64,000 bases of DNA from Vibrio lentus (GTDB taxonomy: Bacteria > Pseudomonadota > Gammaproteobacteria > Enterobacterales > Vibrionaceae): NCBI RefSeq assembly GCF_030409755.1, contig NZ_JAUFQE010000001.1, positions 124,001 to 188,000 of the forward strand. Direction: 5' to 3'. The position numbers and the translations under genes are program-made. This document shows positions 55,501 to 62,237 of this stretch, piece by piece. Position 1 is the first letter of the stretch, and the number at the start of each line of letters is the position of its first letter. Below the pieces are notes generated by a model. The model did not search any database and was not told the origin of the DNA. It saw only the letters and a program-made list of their open reading frames with translations.

Positions 55501-55744
55501 TGGATTGTTGCCATTGCTAAGCGAAACCGCAGAACAGGCGCAATACTTGAAACCAGCGGCAGTATCTTTGGTGTTTGGTGAACTGTTTGCTACTGCGGTG
55601 ACTCTGATTTTGATTCCGGTGCTGCTTGGTTTGTTTTGTCGCAAGCCTCCGTTGGTTGAAAAAGAACTAGATGACAAAGATTTAGTCGAGCAAGAGTTAC
55701 GCGCAAAGGATTCATTAGAAGAACTCACTTTGGAGCGCTCGTGA
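52565..55744 (+). CDS. RND-family efflux pump, inner membrane subunit
   Basis: 1059 residues, full length. It overlaps the adaptor gene by four bases (ATGA). The N-terminus FINNSVAANLLMMAIVISGV is the first membrane helix. Two large periplasmic loops lie between helices 1-2 and 7-8. The proton-relay helix has LVLGVLVDDAVVVGEAIHEKR (paired aspartates) and the later GMMAMTGIVINDSLVLITRFN. The closest character is to the AcrB/MMPL-like group used for drug or lipid-like compounds; substrate unknown. The acidic C-terminal tail is unusual but short. Confidence 0.92.
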   Translation: MSWMTKWFINNSVAANLLMMAIVISGVLAFGQLRVESFPQIAPSSISISVTYPGGTAQQIDESVTQRIEESISGIAGIKQITSQSSAGVSEVMVRKTSSTDLDKLLDDIRNQVNAINGFPVQADRPQVVRNEFTNLAAFVVVSGPRTDDELQPIAKQLEQALKKNPRISKVSNWGTRTSQLVIEPDPDQLKALGLSLEDLAELVEQRSLETRSGELISDKGRMVIRGDGYADDLQKLNQLVVISGSNGKILLGDIAKLSRGYQYSGSIVRNNGSNAIALLVSTSQTDNLLKVSEAISETLDAQRAILPSDIELNTMADMAPYIEGQLFRLSKNAWQGLLIVVVLLGIFLEIRLAFWVAMGIPIALTGTLAAMQLFNYSINDITLFGFILVLGVLVDDAVVVGEAIHEKRTGNVGYSPNTNGFSNINGKTAAWQGVHSVSVATVFGVLTTIAAFSPMLWINNELAKVLAGFSAVVIFALIFSLIESKFILPSHLAQLSLKKPSTGIFAKVQNAAQGGLQWFNLNIYKPVLEFALGYKVASLLGFVAVISLAYGMWSNGAIRSALFPEIPGRYITAVIELEDGAPLPLQRQALLQVEQAITQVEKGLMDDYPLQEKPVVNLLAWSDGYGEIEVTAELTNESLSSLPGNLLLKRWRENTGKIEGAYSVKFSAAEEPAGGTFLTISSNDRELASLVSEELADTLASLKGVSDVYDDGQDGLPQVRLVLNQYGQQLGLTQAKLAQLAGEAFGEREVHRLLENGQETKVLLQYPRDERRTIAQLQQALIMLPNGGSVMMGDIAEFRHEQEPQVVYRRDREQVINLYWKQNRDLQSPEKTREQLEDTIESLHLQFPSVTIKAGGEFEEIGEVSNGFKSAMILTLIMIYILLAVPLKSYWQPMIIMAVIPFGFAGAIFGHYLMDLPISILSMFGMMAMTGIVINDSLVLITRFNAEYRQGVPLQQALVIAGTSRLRAIFLTTITTVCGLLPLLSETAEQAQYLKPAAVSLVFGELFATAVTLILIPVLLGLFCRKPPLVEKELDDKDLVEQELRAKDSLEELTLERS

Positions 55745-56772
55745 TTGATTTTATAAAGGACAAAGACGATAGTGAAGCCAAGCTGTCCAGAACAATGAAG
55801 CTAATCGAAAGTAAACCCAATGTACCTGAGACCCAAGATTGTATGACGCAAGAGAACAAACCTGCTTTGCATTTAGAACCAGCTTTTAAACTGGTTCCTG
55901 AGATTACATTGATTGAATCTTTGCCAGAGCACCTTCAAAAACGCTTTACGCATGCATTGACCTTGATGCATGAAGAGTGGGGTGAGCGTCGTACGTGGGA
56001 AGAAATCGCAACGGAGAGCGCGATTTCGCCATACCATTTTCATCGTCAGTTTACCGAGCTGTTTAACGAAACTCCGGGTCAGTACCTGAGTCGTGTTCGA
56101 TTACAAATCGCGGTCGGTTTGTTGATCAACGACGAGCCGTGGAGCGTGATTGAAATTGCTCAGTACTGTGGCTACTCATCGTCACAGTCATTAGGTAAGG
56201 CGCTTAAGCGCGAGCTTGGTGTTACTGCAAAACATATTCGAGAAATGGGCTACAACGCGACACCTAAGGAAACGGCAGACTTCATCCAGAAATTGGCACA
56301 TCCAGGCGTGCAGTCTTCGATGGAAAAAGAGCTAGTTAAGTCTATGCCGATCGAGTTGGTTTGGTATCCAGAACGCGGTATGCAAAAGCTTAAGTTGGAA
56401 GATCCTGATTGGGACACGGTATTTGAAATCTATGGTCAGAAATCGACACATTTGATGGGCACCACGCCGATCAAGCAAATGAATAATAAGTGGGACGACA
56501 TCGACGCTGAAATCGGAAATTGGCAAGTCGCGAAAGACCGTTACGATATGACCATTCCTGAAGGGTACTACTTATGCAGCGACGTTTATCTGGTTTCGGA
56601 TGTGGCGTATAGCACAGCGTTAGAAGCTCTGTTTAAGGCGGTTGATCAACAAGGTTTGAAGTTAGATGTGCAAGGTTATTTGGTGGAGATGATTCGTCAG
56701 ATCGACACGGATGATGTCGAAGGCGTGACGTTTTCATTCCAGTTACCCGTTTTAGCGACATTAGAAAAGTAA
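55741..56772 (+). CDS. AraC-family regulator with GyrI-like effector-binding domain
   Basis: 343 residues from a GTG overlapping the RND stop by four bases, with GGAG upstream. A polar N-terminal extension of about 55 residues precedes the two helix-turn-helix motifs (TWEEIATESAISPYHFHRQFTELFNETPGQYL and VIEIAQYCGYSSSQSLGKALKREL; about 80-165). From about 195 a GyrI-like domain follows (PIELVWYPERGMQ, VAKDRYDMTIPEGYYLCSDV). Such proteins bind drugs or small hydrophobic molecules and often control efflux pumps, which fits its place as the last gene of this operon. Confidence 0.9.
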   Translation: MIDFIKDKDDSEAKLSRTMKLIESKPNVPETQDCMTQENKPALHLEPAFKLVPEITLIESLPEHLQKRFTHALTLMHEEWGERRTWEEIATESAISPYHFHRQFTELFNETPGQYLSRVRLQIAVGLLINDEPWSVIEIAQYCGYSSSQSLGKALKRELGVTAKHIREMGYNATPKETADFIQKLAHPGVQSSMEKELVKSMPIELVWYPERGMQKLKLEDPDWDTVFEIYGQKSTHLMGTTPIKQMNNKWDDIDAEIGNWQVAKDRYDMTIPEGYYLCSDVYLVSDVAYSTALEALFKAVDQQGLKLDVQGYLVEMIRQIDTDDVEGVTFSFQLPVLATLEK

Positions 56773-56813
56773 CACCAGACCGAGCGTTTCAGTTTGTTAG
56801 CTAATTCCAATAA

Positions 56814-56839
56814 AAAGGCTCCTCAAATGAGGAGCCTTT
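56814..56839. terminator. Bidirectional terminator between the RND operon and fruA
   Basis: 12-bp stem AAAGGCTCCTCA / TGAGGAGCCTTT with A- and T-rich flanks, between convergent operons. Confidence 0.88.
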
Positions 56840-56885
56840 ATTCTGTTTCAAGGAGCTGTTTTACCAAGGAGCTGGTTATCAGAGC

Positions 56886-56917
56886 CTCTGTTCGACGGGT
56901 TTAGCCGTTAAACAGAG
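56886..56917. repeat. Hairpin just downstream of fruA
   Basis: CTCTGTT / AACAGAG (7 bp) plus inner ACGG / CCGT, ending nine bases after the fruA stop on the - strand. There is no T-run, so it may stabilise the mRNA end ahead of the terminator at 56814. Confidence 0.5.
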
Positions 56918-56925
56918 TAGGGGGA

Positions 56926-58686
56926 TTAAGCCTCTGCCGTCACTTTATCGCTGCTCATCTTTTTAAGAGCTGCGTAACCAAAGCCTGTTACTGCTGTACC
57001 AGCTGCAATCGCCACTAGGTACATAAGCACTGGAGAGATAGCACCAGGAATCAGTAGTACAAACAAGCCGCCGTGTGGAGCCATAAGCTGAGCACCAAAC
57101 ATCATTGATAGAGCACCAGTTAGTGCACCACCGGCCATACAAGCTGGGATAACACGCATTGGATCTTTCGCTGCGAATGGAATTGCACCTTCAGAGATGA
57201 AACATAGACCAAGAACGAATGATGCTTTACCTGCTTCACGCTCGCCTGCTTCAAACTTGTCTTTCACTAGGAAAGTCGCAAGGCCCATACCGAGAGCTGG
57301 AACCATACCTGCTGCCATGATTGCAGCCATTGGTGCGTAAGTTTGCGAAGCCAGTAGACCAACACCGAACGTGTAAGCTGCTTTGTTTACTGGACCACCA
57401 AGGTCGAAACACATCATTGCGCCTAGAATCACACCCAGAAGAATCGCGTTAGACGTTCCCATGTTGTTTAGGAAAGTCGTCATTGCGCTCATCACGCCAG
57501 AAACAGGGCCACCCACGATGTAAACCATCACAAGACCAGTGAACAAACTCGCGATAAACGGAATGATCAGGATTGGCTTGAGGGCTTCCATGGACTGTGG
57601 AAGTTGAACTTTGTCGGCAATGAATTTCGCTGCGTAACCGGCAATGAAACCCGCTGCGATACCACCAAGGAAACCTGCGCCTGTTGAGCTAGCCAACATA
57701 CCGCCAATTAGACCTGGAGCCAGACCCGGACGGTCAGCAATTGAGAATGCAATGAAACCAGCAAGAACAGGAATCATCAGTGCGAACGCAGAACCACCAC
57801 CGATAGTCATCAATGCTGCTGCCAGTGTGCCTTCTTCTTTAAACGCTTCGATACCGAATACGAAAGAGAGTGCGATGATCAAACCACCCGCAACAACCAC
57901 AGGAAGCATGTGCGATACACCTGTCATTAGGTGCTTGTACACGCCTTTCTTCTCGTCAGCAGGCGCTGAATTAGAAGACGCTGTGTGTTGGTATGGTTTA
58001 GCTTCTGCGAATGCTTTTTCCATCTCTTGCTTTGTTTTCTTCAAAGCAGGACTTGTTGTTGTTTTGTATAGCGCTTTGCCGTTAAAACGATCCAGAGGAA
58101 CGTCGATGTCGGCTGCGATGATAACCAGATCAGCGTCTGCGATTTCTTGGTCTGTCAGTTGGTTTTTCGCACCTACAGAGCCGCGAGTTTCCACTTTGAT
58201 TTGGTGACCTAGGCGTTTGCCTTCTGCTTCAAGCGCTTCAGCTGCCATAAAGGTATGTGCAACGCCAGTTGGGCAAGCCGTAATCGCTACGATTTTTTTG
58301 CTGCCTGTGCTTGCTGTTGTAGAAGAGTTTGGAGAAGTGCCAGTCACTTCCACTGTAGTCTCAACTTGAGAAGCGTCTAGTACTGTTGCTTCTGCTGCCG
58401 CTTTCTCTAGAAATGCTTTTGCATCCGCAGTGCATTCAGAGATAGCCGCTTGGTACACTTTCTTACCGACAAAGCGCGCTTTATCAACGTTGGTGTTAGC
58501 TGCGATAACCACAACGTCGCTGCTGTCGATAGTGTCTTGCGATACGGTTGAGTCTGGTAGCACGCTTGATTGGCATTCAATAGCGGCGTTCCAACCCAGT
58601 GCTTTTGTCGCTTGCTCTAACAAGCCTGCGGCGATGATGCTGTTTGCTACGCCACTAGGGCAAGCTGTGATAATGGTAATATTCAT
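56926..58686 (-). CDS. fruA: PTS fructose transporter subunit IIB'BC
   Basis: 586 residues. Two IIB-like domains lie in tandem, each with a phosphocysteine motif: ITACPSGVANS at the N-terminus (about 7-17) and ITACPTGVAHTFMAAEAL (about 134-151). The second is the active IIB; the first (IIB') is a usual FruA feature. The IIC membrane domain (about 245-575) has KPILIIPFIASLFTGLV and FDLGGPVNKAAYTFG. It imports fructose as fructose 1-phosphate. It is last in the operon fruB-fruK-fruA, 15 bases after fruK. Confidence 0.95.
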   Translation of the reverse strand: MNITIITACPSGVANSIIAAGLLEQATKALGWNAAIECQSSVLPDSTVSQDTIDSSDVVVIAANTNVDKARFVGKKVYQAAISECTADAKAFLEKAAAEATVLDASQVETTVEVTGTSPNSSTTASTGSKKIVAITACPTGVAHTFMAAEALEAEGKRLGHQIKVETRGSVGAKNQLTDQEIADADLVIIAADIDVPLDRFNGKALYKTTTSPALKKTKQEMEKAFAEAKPYQHTASSNSAPADEKKGVYKHLMTGVSHMLPVVVAGGLIIALSFVFGIEAFKEEGTLAAALMTIGGGSAFALMIPVLAGFIAFSIADRPGLAPGLIGGMLASSTGAGFLGGIAAGFIAGYAAKFIADKVQLPQSMEALKPILIIPFIASLFTGLVMVYIVGGPVSGVMSAMTTFLNNMGTSNAILLGVILGAMMCFDLGGPVNKAAYTFGVGLLASQTYAPMAAIMAAGMVPALGMGLATFLVKDKFEAGEREAGKASFVLGLCFISEGAIPFAAKDPMRVIPACMAGGALTGALSMMFGAQLMAPHGGLFVLLIPGAISPVLMYLVAIAAGTAVTGFGYAALKKMSSDKVTAEA

Positions 58687-58701
58687 AATAAACCTTTTGT
58701 C

Positions 58702-59679
58702 CTATTTGCTTGTGTCTAACTGGCTAGTTGGAGCACTAAGCGACTGTAATTGGATATTTTGTAGTACTGAATCCAGCTCTTGTTGGCTGGTGATGCCCAC
58801 GCCTACCTGTGAAACTGCTAGAGCAGATAGGGCAGTGGCGAATTTAATAAGTTCTGGTTTTGGCATCTGTTGCATGTGACCCCAACACAGGCCAGCAACT
58901 AAGGTGTCACCTGCGCCTACTGTGCTTACCACTTGCATACGCGGTGGCTGAGCATGTAGCCATTCACCTTGGTTTAGCCACATCACGCCTTCTGCGCCAA
59001 GTGATACCACGATGTTATCGATGCCTTTTTCACTCAGAACTTGGCCTGCATGTTGGCATTGGTCACGTGTTGTCAGTTCGGCATTGAATAGCTGAGACAG
59101 CTCTTCATCGTTTGGCTTAATTAACCAAGGTTGTGCATTGATACCGGCTTTAAGTGCGTCACGGCTGCTGTCGAACAGCACCTTTTTACCTAGGTCACGC
59201 AAGCGTTGTACCCAAGAAGCGCAAAGCTCTGGCGATACACCTTGTGGCAAGCTGCCTGCAATCACGAAGTAATCGTGTGTTTCAGCCAGTTCTAACAAGG
59301 TTTCTTCAAACGCTTTAATCGCGTCAGCATTAACAGGAACACCTGGGAAGTTGATGTCGCTTACTTGGCCTGAATTCTCTACCAGTTTTACGTTGATGCG
59401 AGTTGCACCGTCGACACGGATGAAGCGGTCAGTTGCGCCCATCTGTTCGAACAGTTGGCAGAAGGCTTCTTCGTTATTGCGACCAAGGAAACCTGTTACG
59501 GTCACTTTCGCGCCAAGCTCTGAAAGTACTTTTGCTACGTTTACGCCTTTGCCTGCCGCATGTAGAGAGCCTTTGTTCACTAGGCTCACTGAACCCACGT
59601 TAAGTGCGTCGATAGCGCCAGTTAGGTCGAGAGCAGGGTTTAGCGTAACGGTAACGGCTTTGATTTGTTTATCAGACAT
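58702..59679 (-). CDS. fruK: 1-phosphofructokinase
   Basis: 325 residues. PfkB-family motifs: NPALDLTGAI and the glycine-rich AAGKGVNVAKVLSELG near the N-terminus, ITSLP-like FVIAGSLPQGVSPE, and the catalytic signature VVSTVGAGDTLVAGLCWG with its D. It phosphorylates fructose 1-phosphate to the 1,6-bisphosphate, the step after FruA. A short extra tail rich in L/S/Q follows the usual end. It lies nine bases after fruB. Confidence 0.95.
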   Translation of the reverse strand: MSDKQIKAVTVTLNPALDLTGAIDALNVGSVSLVNKGSLHAAGKGVNVAKVLSELGAKVTVTGFLGRNNEEAFCQLFEQMGATDRFIRVDGATRINVKLVENSGQVSDINFPGVPVNADAIKAFEETLLELAETHDYFVIAGSLPQGVSPELCASWVQRLRDLGKKVLFDSSRDALKAGINAQPWLIKPNDEELSQLFNAELTTRDQCQHAGQVLSEKGIDNIVVSLGAEGVMWLNQGEWLHAQPPRMQVVSTVGAGDTLVAGLCWGHMQQMPKPELIKFATALSALAVSQVGVGITSQQELDSVLQNIQLQSLSAPTSQLDTSK

Positions 59680-59688
59680 ATCTATTCC

Positions 59689-60822
59689 TTAACCTTCACC
59701 AAGGCCTGAAGCGATAGCTTTACCAATCGATTCAAGTGCTTGTGCTGCATCTTCACCTTCAGCTACAAACTGAAGCTGGTGGCCGTGTTTAACGCCAAGT
59801 GCGATTACTTTCATCAAGCTCTTCGCGTTCACTTCTTTTCCGTCGCCATCTAGGTTTGAAACGCGGATAGTTGATTCAAACTTCTTCGCTTCAGCGACTA
59901 GCATTGCTCCTGGGCGAGCGTGTAGGCCGTGCGCGTTTTTGATTTTGAATACAGCGCAGTTGTCATCGTCTTGAGAGGCTGTAGAAACCGCTTCACCTTT
60001 TAGAAGACCAATTACTTGTGCAATGTCAGCGGTTAACAGTTGTTGCTGTTTACCTTCGAAAACCATCTTGCTTAGGTTTGCCAGAATAGATTGGTGTGCG
60101 CTGTTACAAGCGGCGAATGCGACCAATGCTTTCACTGGTGTGCCTTCGTACTCACAGTGGTTTGCTGTTGAAACAAACGATACGCCAGTGCGAGTTACGC
60201 CTTTATCGCTGCCCAACAACCACAGGCCTTGGCCTAGGTGAGTCGGTGTTTTTGTTACTAGGTCAGCAACGAACGCGTTGTCAGTACAACCTGTGTTCTT
60301 AAGTAGGCCGCCCGCAACAGCAGACATTTGAACCATGTCGCTCGCAGGGAACAGTAGCTGAACTAAAGAAGCGTCTAGGTCTGCTTCTAGTTGAACTTCG
60401 CCGTTAAGTAGGGCGATGATTTCGTCTTCTGATTTCGCTTGCTTTAATTTCTCTTCAACACCGTCTGCTGCTAGCACTTTCGTTAGTTGCTTTAGAATGC
60501 CTAAGTGCTCGTCAGATTTCGCTGCAATACCAATTGCTACGTAAACACGGTTGCCGTCTGCCCAATCAATACCTTCAGGGAAGTGGTGTACCGCAACGCC
60601 TGTCTCTTTTACTAGGCCACGAGTGTCAGTGGTTCCGTGAGGAATCGCGATGCCGTTACCTAGGAACGTAGAGTTCTGGTTTTCACGGTTCAGCATTCCT
60701 TCAACGTAGCCAGAGTCAACTAAGCCTTTCGCGGTAAGGTCGCCAGCAATGTTTTGGATTGCTTTGAATTTGTCATCGGCCGTTTGACCAAGAGTGATGT
60801 CAGATTTTGATAATTTAAGCAT
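59689..60822 (-). CDS. fruB: Fructose PTS IIA/HPr fusion protein
   Basis: 377 residues. The N-terminal IIA domain has the phosphohistidine in GIAIPHGTTDTR (about 62). A central linker domain follows. The C-terminal HPr domain (about 290-375) has the phosphohistidine in IKNAHGLHARPGAMLV. It passes phosphate from EI to FruA and is the first gene of the operon. The long upstream region has three FruR/Cra-type palindromes. Confidence 0.95.
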   Translation of the reverse strand: MLKLSKSDITLGQTADDKFKAIQNIAGDLTAKGLVDSGYVEGMLNRENQNSTFLGNGIAIPHGTTDTRGLVKETGVAVHHFPEGIDWADGNRVYVAIGIAAKSDEHLGILKQLTKVLAADGVEEKLKQAKSEDEIIALLNGEVQLEADLDASLVQLLFPASDMVQMSAVAGGLLKNTGCTDNAFVADLVTKTPTHLGQGLWLLGSDKGVTRTGVSFVSTANHCEYEGTPVKALVAFAACNSAHQSILANLSKMVFEGKQQQLLTADIAQVIGLLKGEAVSTASQDDDNCAVFKIKNAHGLHARPGAMLVAEAKKFESTIRVSNLDGDGKEVNAKSLMKVIALGVKHGHQLQFVAEGEDAAQALESIGKAIASGLGEG

Positions 60823-60915
60823 GGTGCCTCTTTAGCGTATCGCTTGAGAATTTGTGTATCGCTACGATTCAGTCTAGAGCAAGATTCATGGAGCTTAACT
60901 CTTTGCCTTATGCTT

Positions 60916-60931
60916 GCTGAATCGGTTCAGC
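60916..60931. promoter_or_regulatory. FruR/Cra-type operator 1 (upstream of fruB)
   Basis: GCTGAATCGGTTCAGC, a near-perfect palindrome of the Cra form GCTGAAWCGNTTCAGC. It lies 94 bases upstream of the fruB start, and further TTCAG half-sites follow at 60933 and 60948. Confidence 0.8.
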
Positions 60932-61086
60932 ATTCAGTGTAAAAAAATTCAGCAAAGCCGATTTTGGTTTTCAAAATAGTTTTGCTGCGCGTCGTAATTT
61001 CAGTTTCGTTAATAACGAGAAGTTGAATCACAACAAATGACGCTCAATCCATACAAAAGGATGATTGAAGTCACTTTTCAGATTTT

Positions 61087-61102
61087 GCTGAATCCTTTCA
61101 GC
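61087..61102. promoter_or_regulatory. FruR/Cra-type operator 2
   Basis: GCTGAATCCTTTCAGC, same family as operator 1, 22 bases from operator 3 (two helical turns). It lies 94 bases before the fruR start. Confidence 0.75.
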
Positions 61103-61108
61103 TTTTAT

Positions 61109-61124
61109 ACTGAATCGATTCAGC
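61109..61124. promoter_or_regulatory. FruR/Cra-type operator 3
   Basis: ACTGAATCGATTCAGC, a palindrome of the same form, closest to fruR (71 bases before the ATG). Its place suggests that FruR controls its own gene as well as fruBKA. Confidence 0.78.
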
Positions 61125-61195
61125 ATATAATTCAACTAATCCGAGGATCAGATCATTGGTTATATGATCCTACGCACAAAATACAGGTCACCCAT

Positions 61196-62200
61196 ATGAC
61201 ACTTGATGAAATTGCTAAATTGGCTGGAGTATCGAAAACCACGGCCAGTTATGTCATCAACGGCAAGGCGCAGAAATACAGAATCAGTGAAAAGACTCAG
61301 CAGAAAGTGATGGCGGTTGTGGAAGAGTATAACTACCGACCAGACCACGCTGCTTCGTCGCTGCGTGCTGGTAATAGCCGTTCATTTGGTTTGATTATTC
61401 CTGATCTGGAAAACAGCAGTTACGCGCGTTTAGCAAAATTGATAGAGCAGAACTCACGTAAAGTCGGCTACCAAATCTTGATTGGCTGTTCAGATGATGA
61501 CGCTGAAACTGAACGTAAAGTAGCCGAAGCTTTGGTAAGTCGTCGTATTGATGCCTTGTTGGTGGCTAGCTCAATGCCAGACGCCAACGAGTTCTACTTA
61601 AAGCTGCAAAACTCAGGAACGCCTGTGATTGCAATTGACCGTCCGTTAGACGATGAGCATTTTGCTTGTGTGATCAGTGAAGATTTCGAAGCCGCGTTTG
61701 AACTGACGCACTCGATTCTAGATGACAGCATTCACAGTGTTGGTTTAATCGGCGCGTTACCTGACCTGAACATTTCGCGTGAACGTCAGTTGGGTTTTGA
61801 AGCGGCGAATAAAGCACATACTCAACAAACAGGGCTAACAGAAAATAAGCCGATGGTTGTGGGTTATGGTGAGCACTTTGACCGAGAATCTGGACGCGAG
61901 ATTTTTGAGGACTGGATTGCAAAAGGCACCGTTCCAGATGCGATCGTCACTATGTCTTACACCTTGTTAGAGGGTGTGTTGGATGTGATGGTTGAAAAGC
62001 CAGAGCTGATCAATCAAGTAAAACTGGCGACCTTTGGTGATAATCGACTGCTCGACTTCTTGCCTTTTAAAGTCCATTCACTGCCACAGCAATTCGAAGT
62101 GATTGCTGATAGTGCTTTTGCTTTGGCGTTAAATGCATCCGCTAAGCGTTACCAAGCTGGCATTGAACTCGTGCCAAGAAGCTTAGTGAAACGAGGCTAA
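61196..62200 (+). CDS. fruR: FruR/Cra-type LacI-family regulator
   Basis: 334 residues from the ATG at 61196; an earlier in-frame ATG at 61037 would place the operators inside the coding region and is rejected. The LacI helix-turn-helix is MTLDEIAKLAGVSKTTASYVINGKAQKYRIS, with the YRIS hinge typical of Cra, then RPDHAASSLRAGNSRSFGLIIPDLENSSYARLAK. The sugar-binding core follows. Fructose 1-phosphate is the known ligand of the family. Divergent from fruBKA with shared operators. Confidence 0.93.
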   Translation: MTLDEIAKLAGVSKTTASYVINGKAQKYRISEKTQQKVMAVVEEYNYRPDHAASSLRAGNSRSFGLIIPDLENSSYARLAKLIEQNSRKVGYQILIGCSDDDAETERKVAEALVSRRIDALLVASSMPDANEFYLKLQNSGTPVIAIDRPLDDEHFACVISEDFEAAFELTHSILDDSIHSVGLIGALPDLNISRERQLGFEAANKAHTQQTGLTENKPMVVGYGEHFDRESGREIFEDWIAKGTVPDAIVTMSYTLLEGVLDVMVEKPELINQVKLATFGDNRLLDFLPFKVHSLPQQFEVIADSAFALALNASAKRYQAGIELVPRSLVKRG

Positions 62201-62237
62201 TTCCAGTTAATTTACACAAGCTAGGTTAGACTTGGAA

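Noticed and set aside
57644..58207. Long plus-strand frame across fruA
   Set aside because: Antisense shadow of the fruA membrane domain; proline/alanine-rich translation typical of reverse-strand reading.
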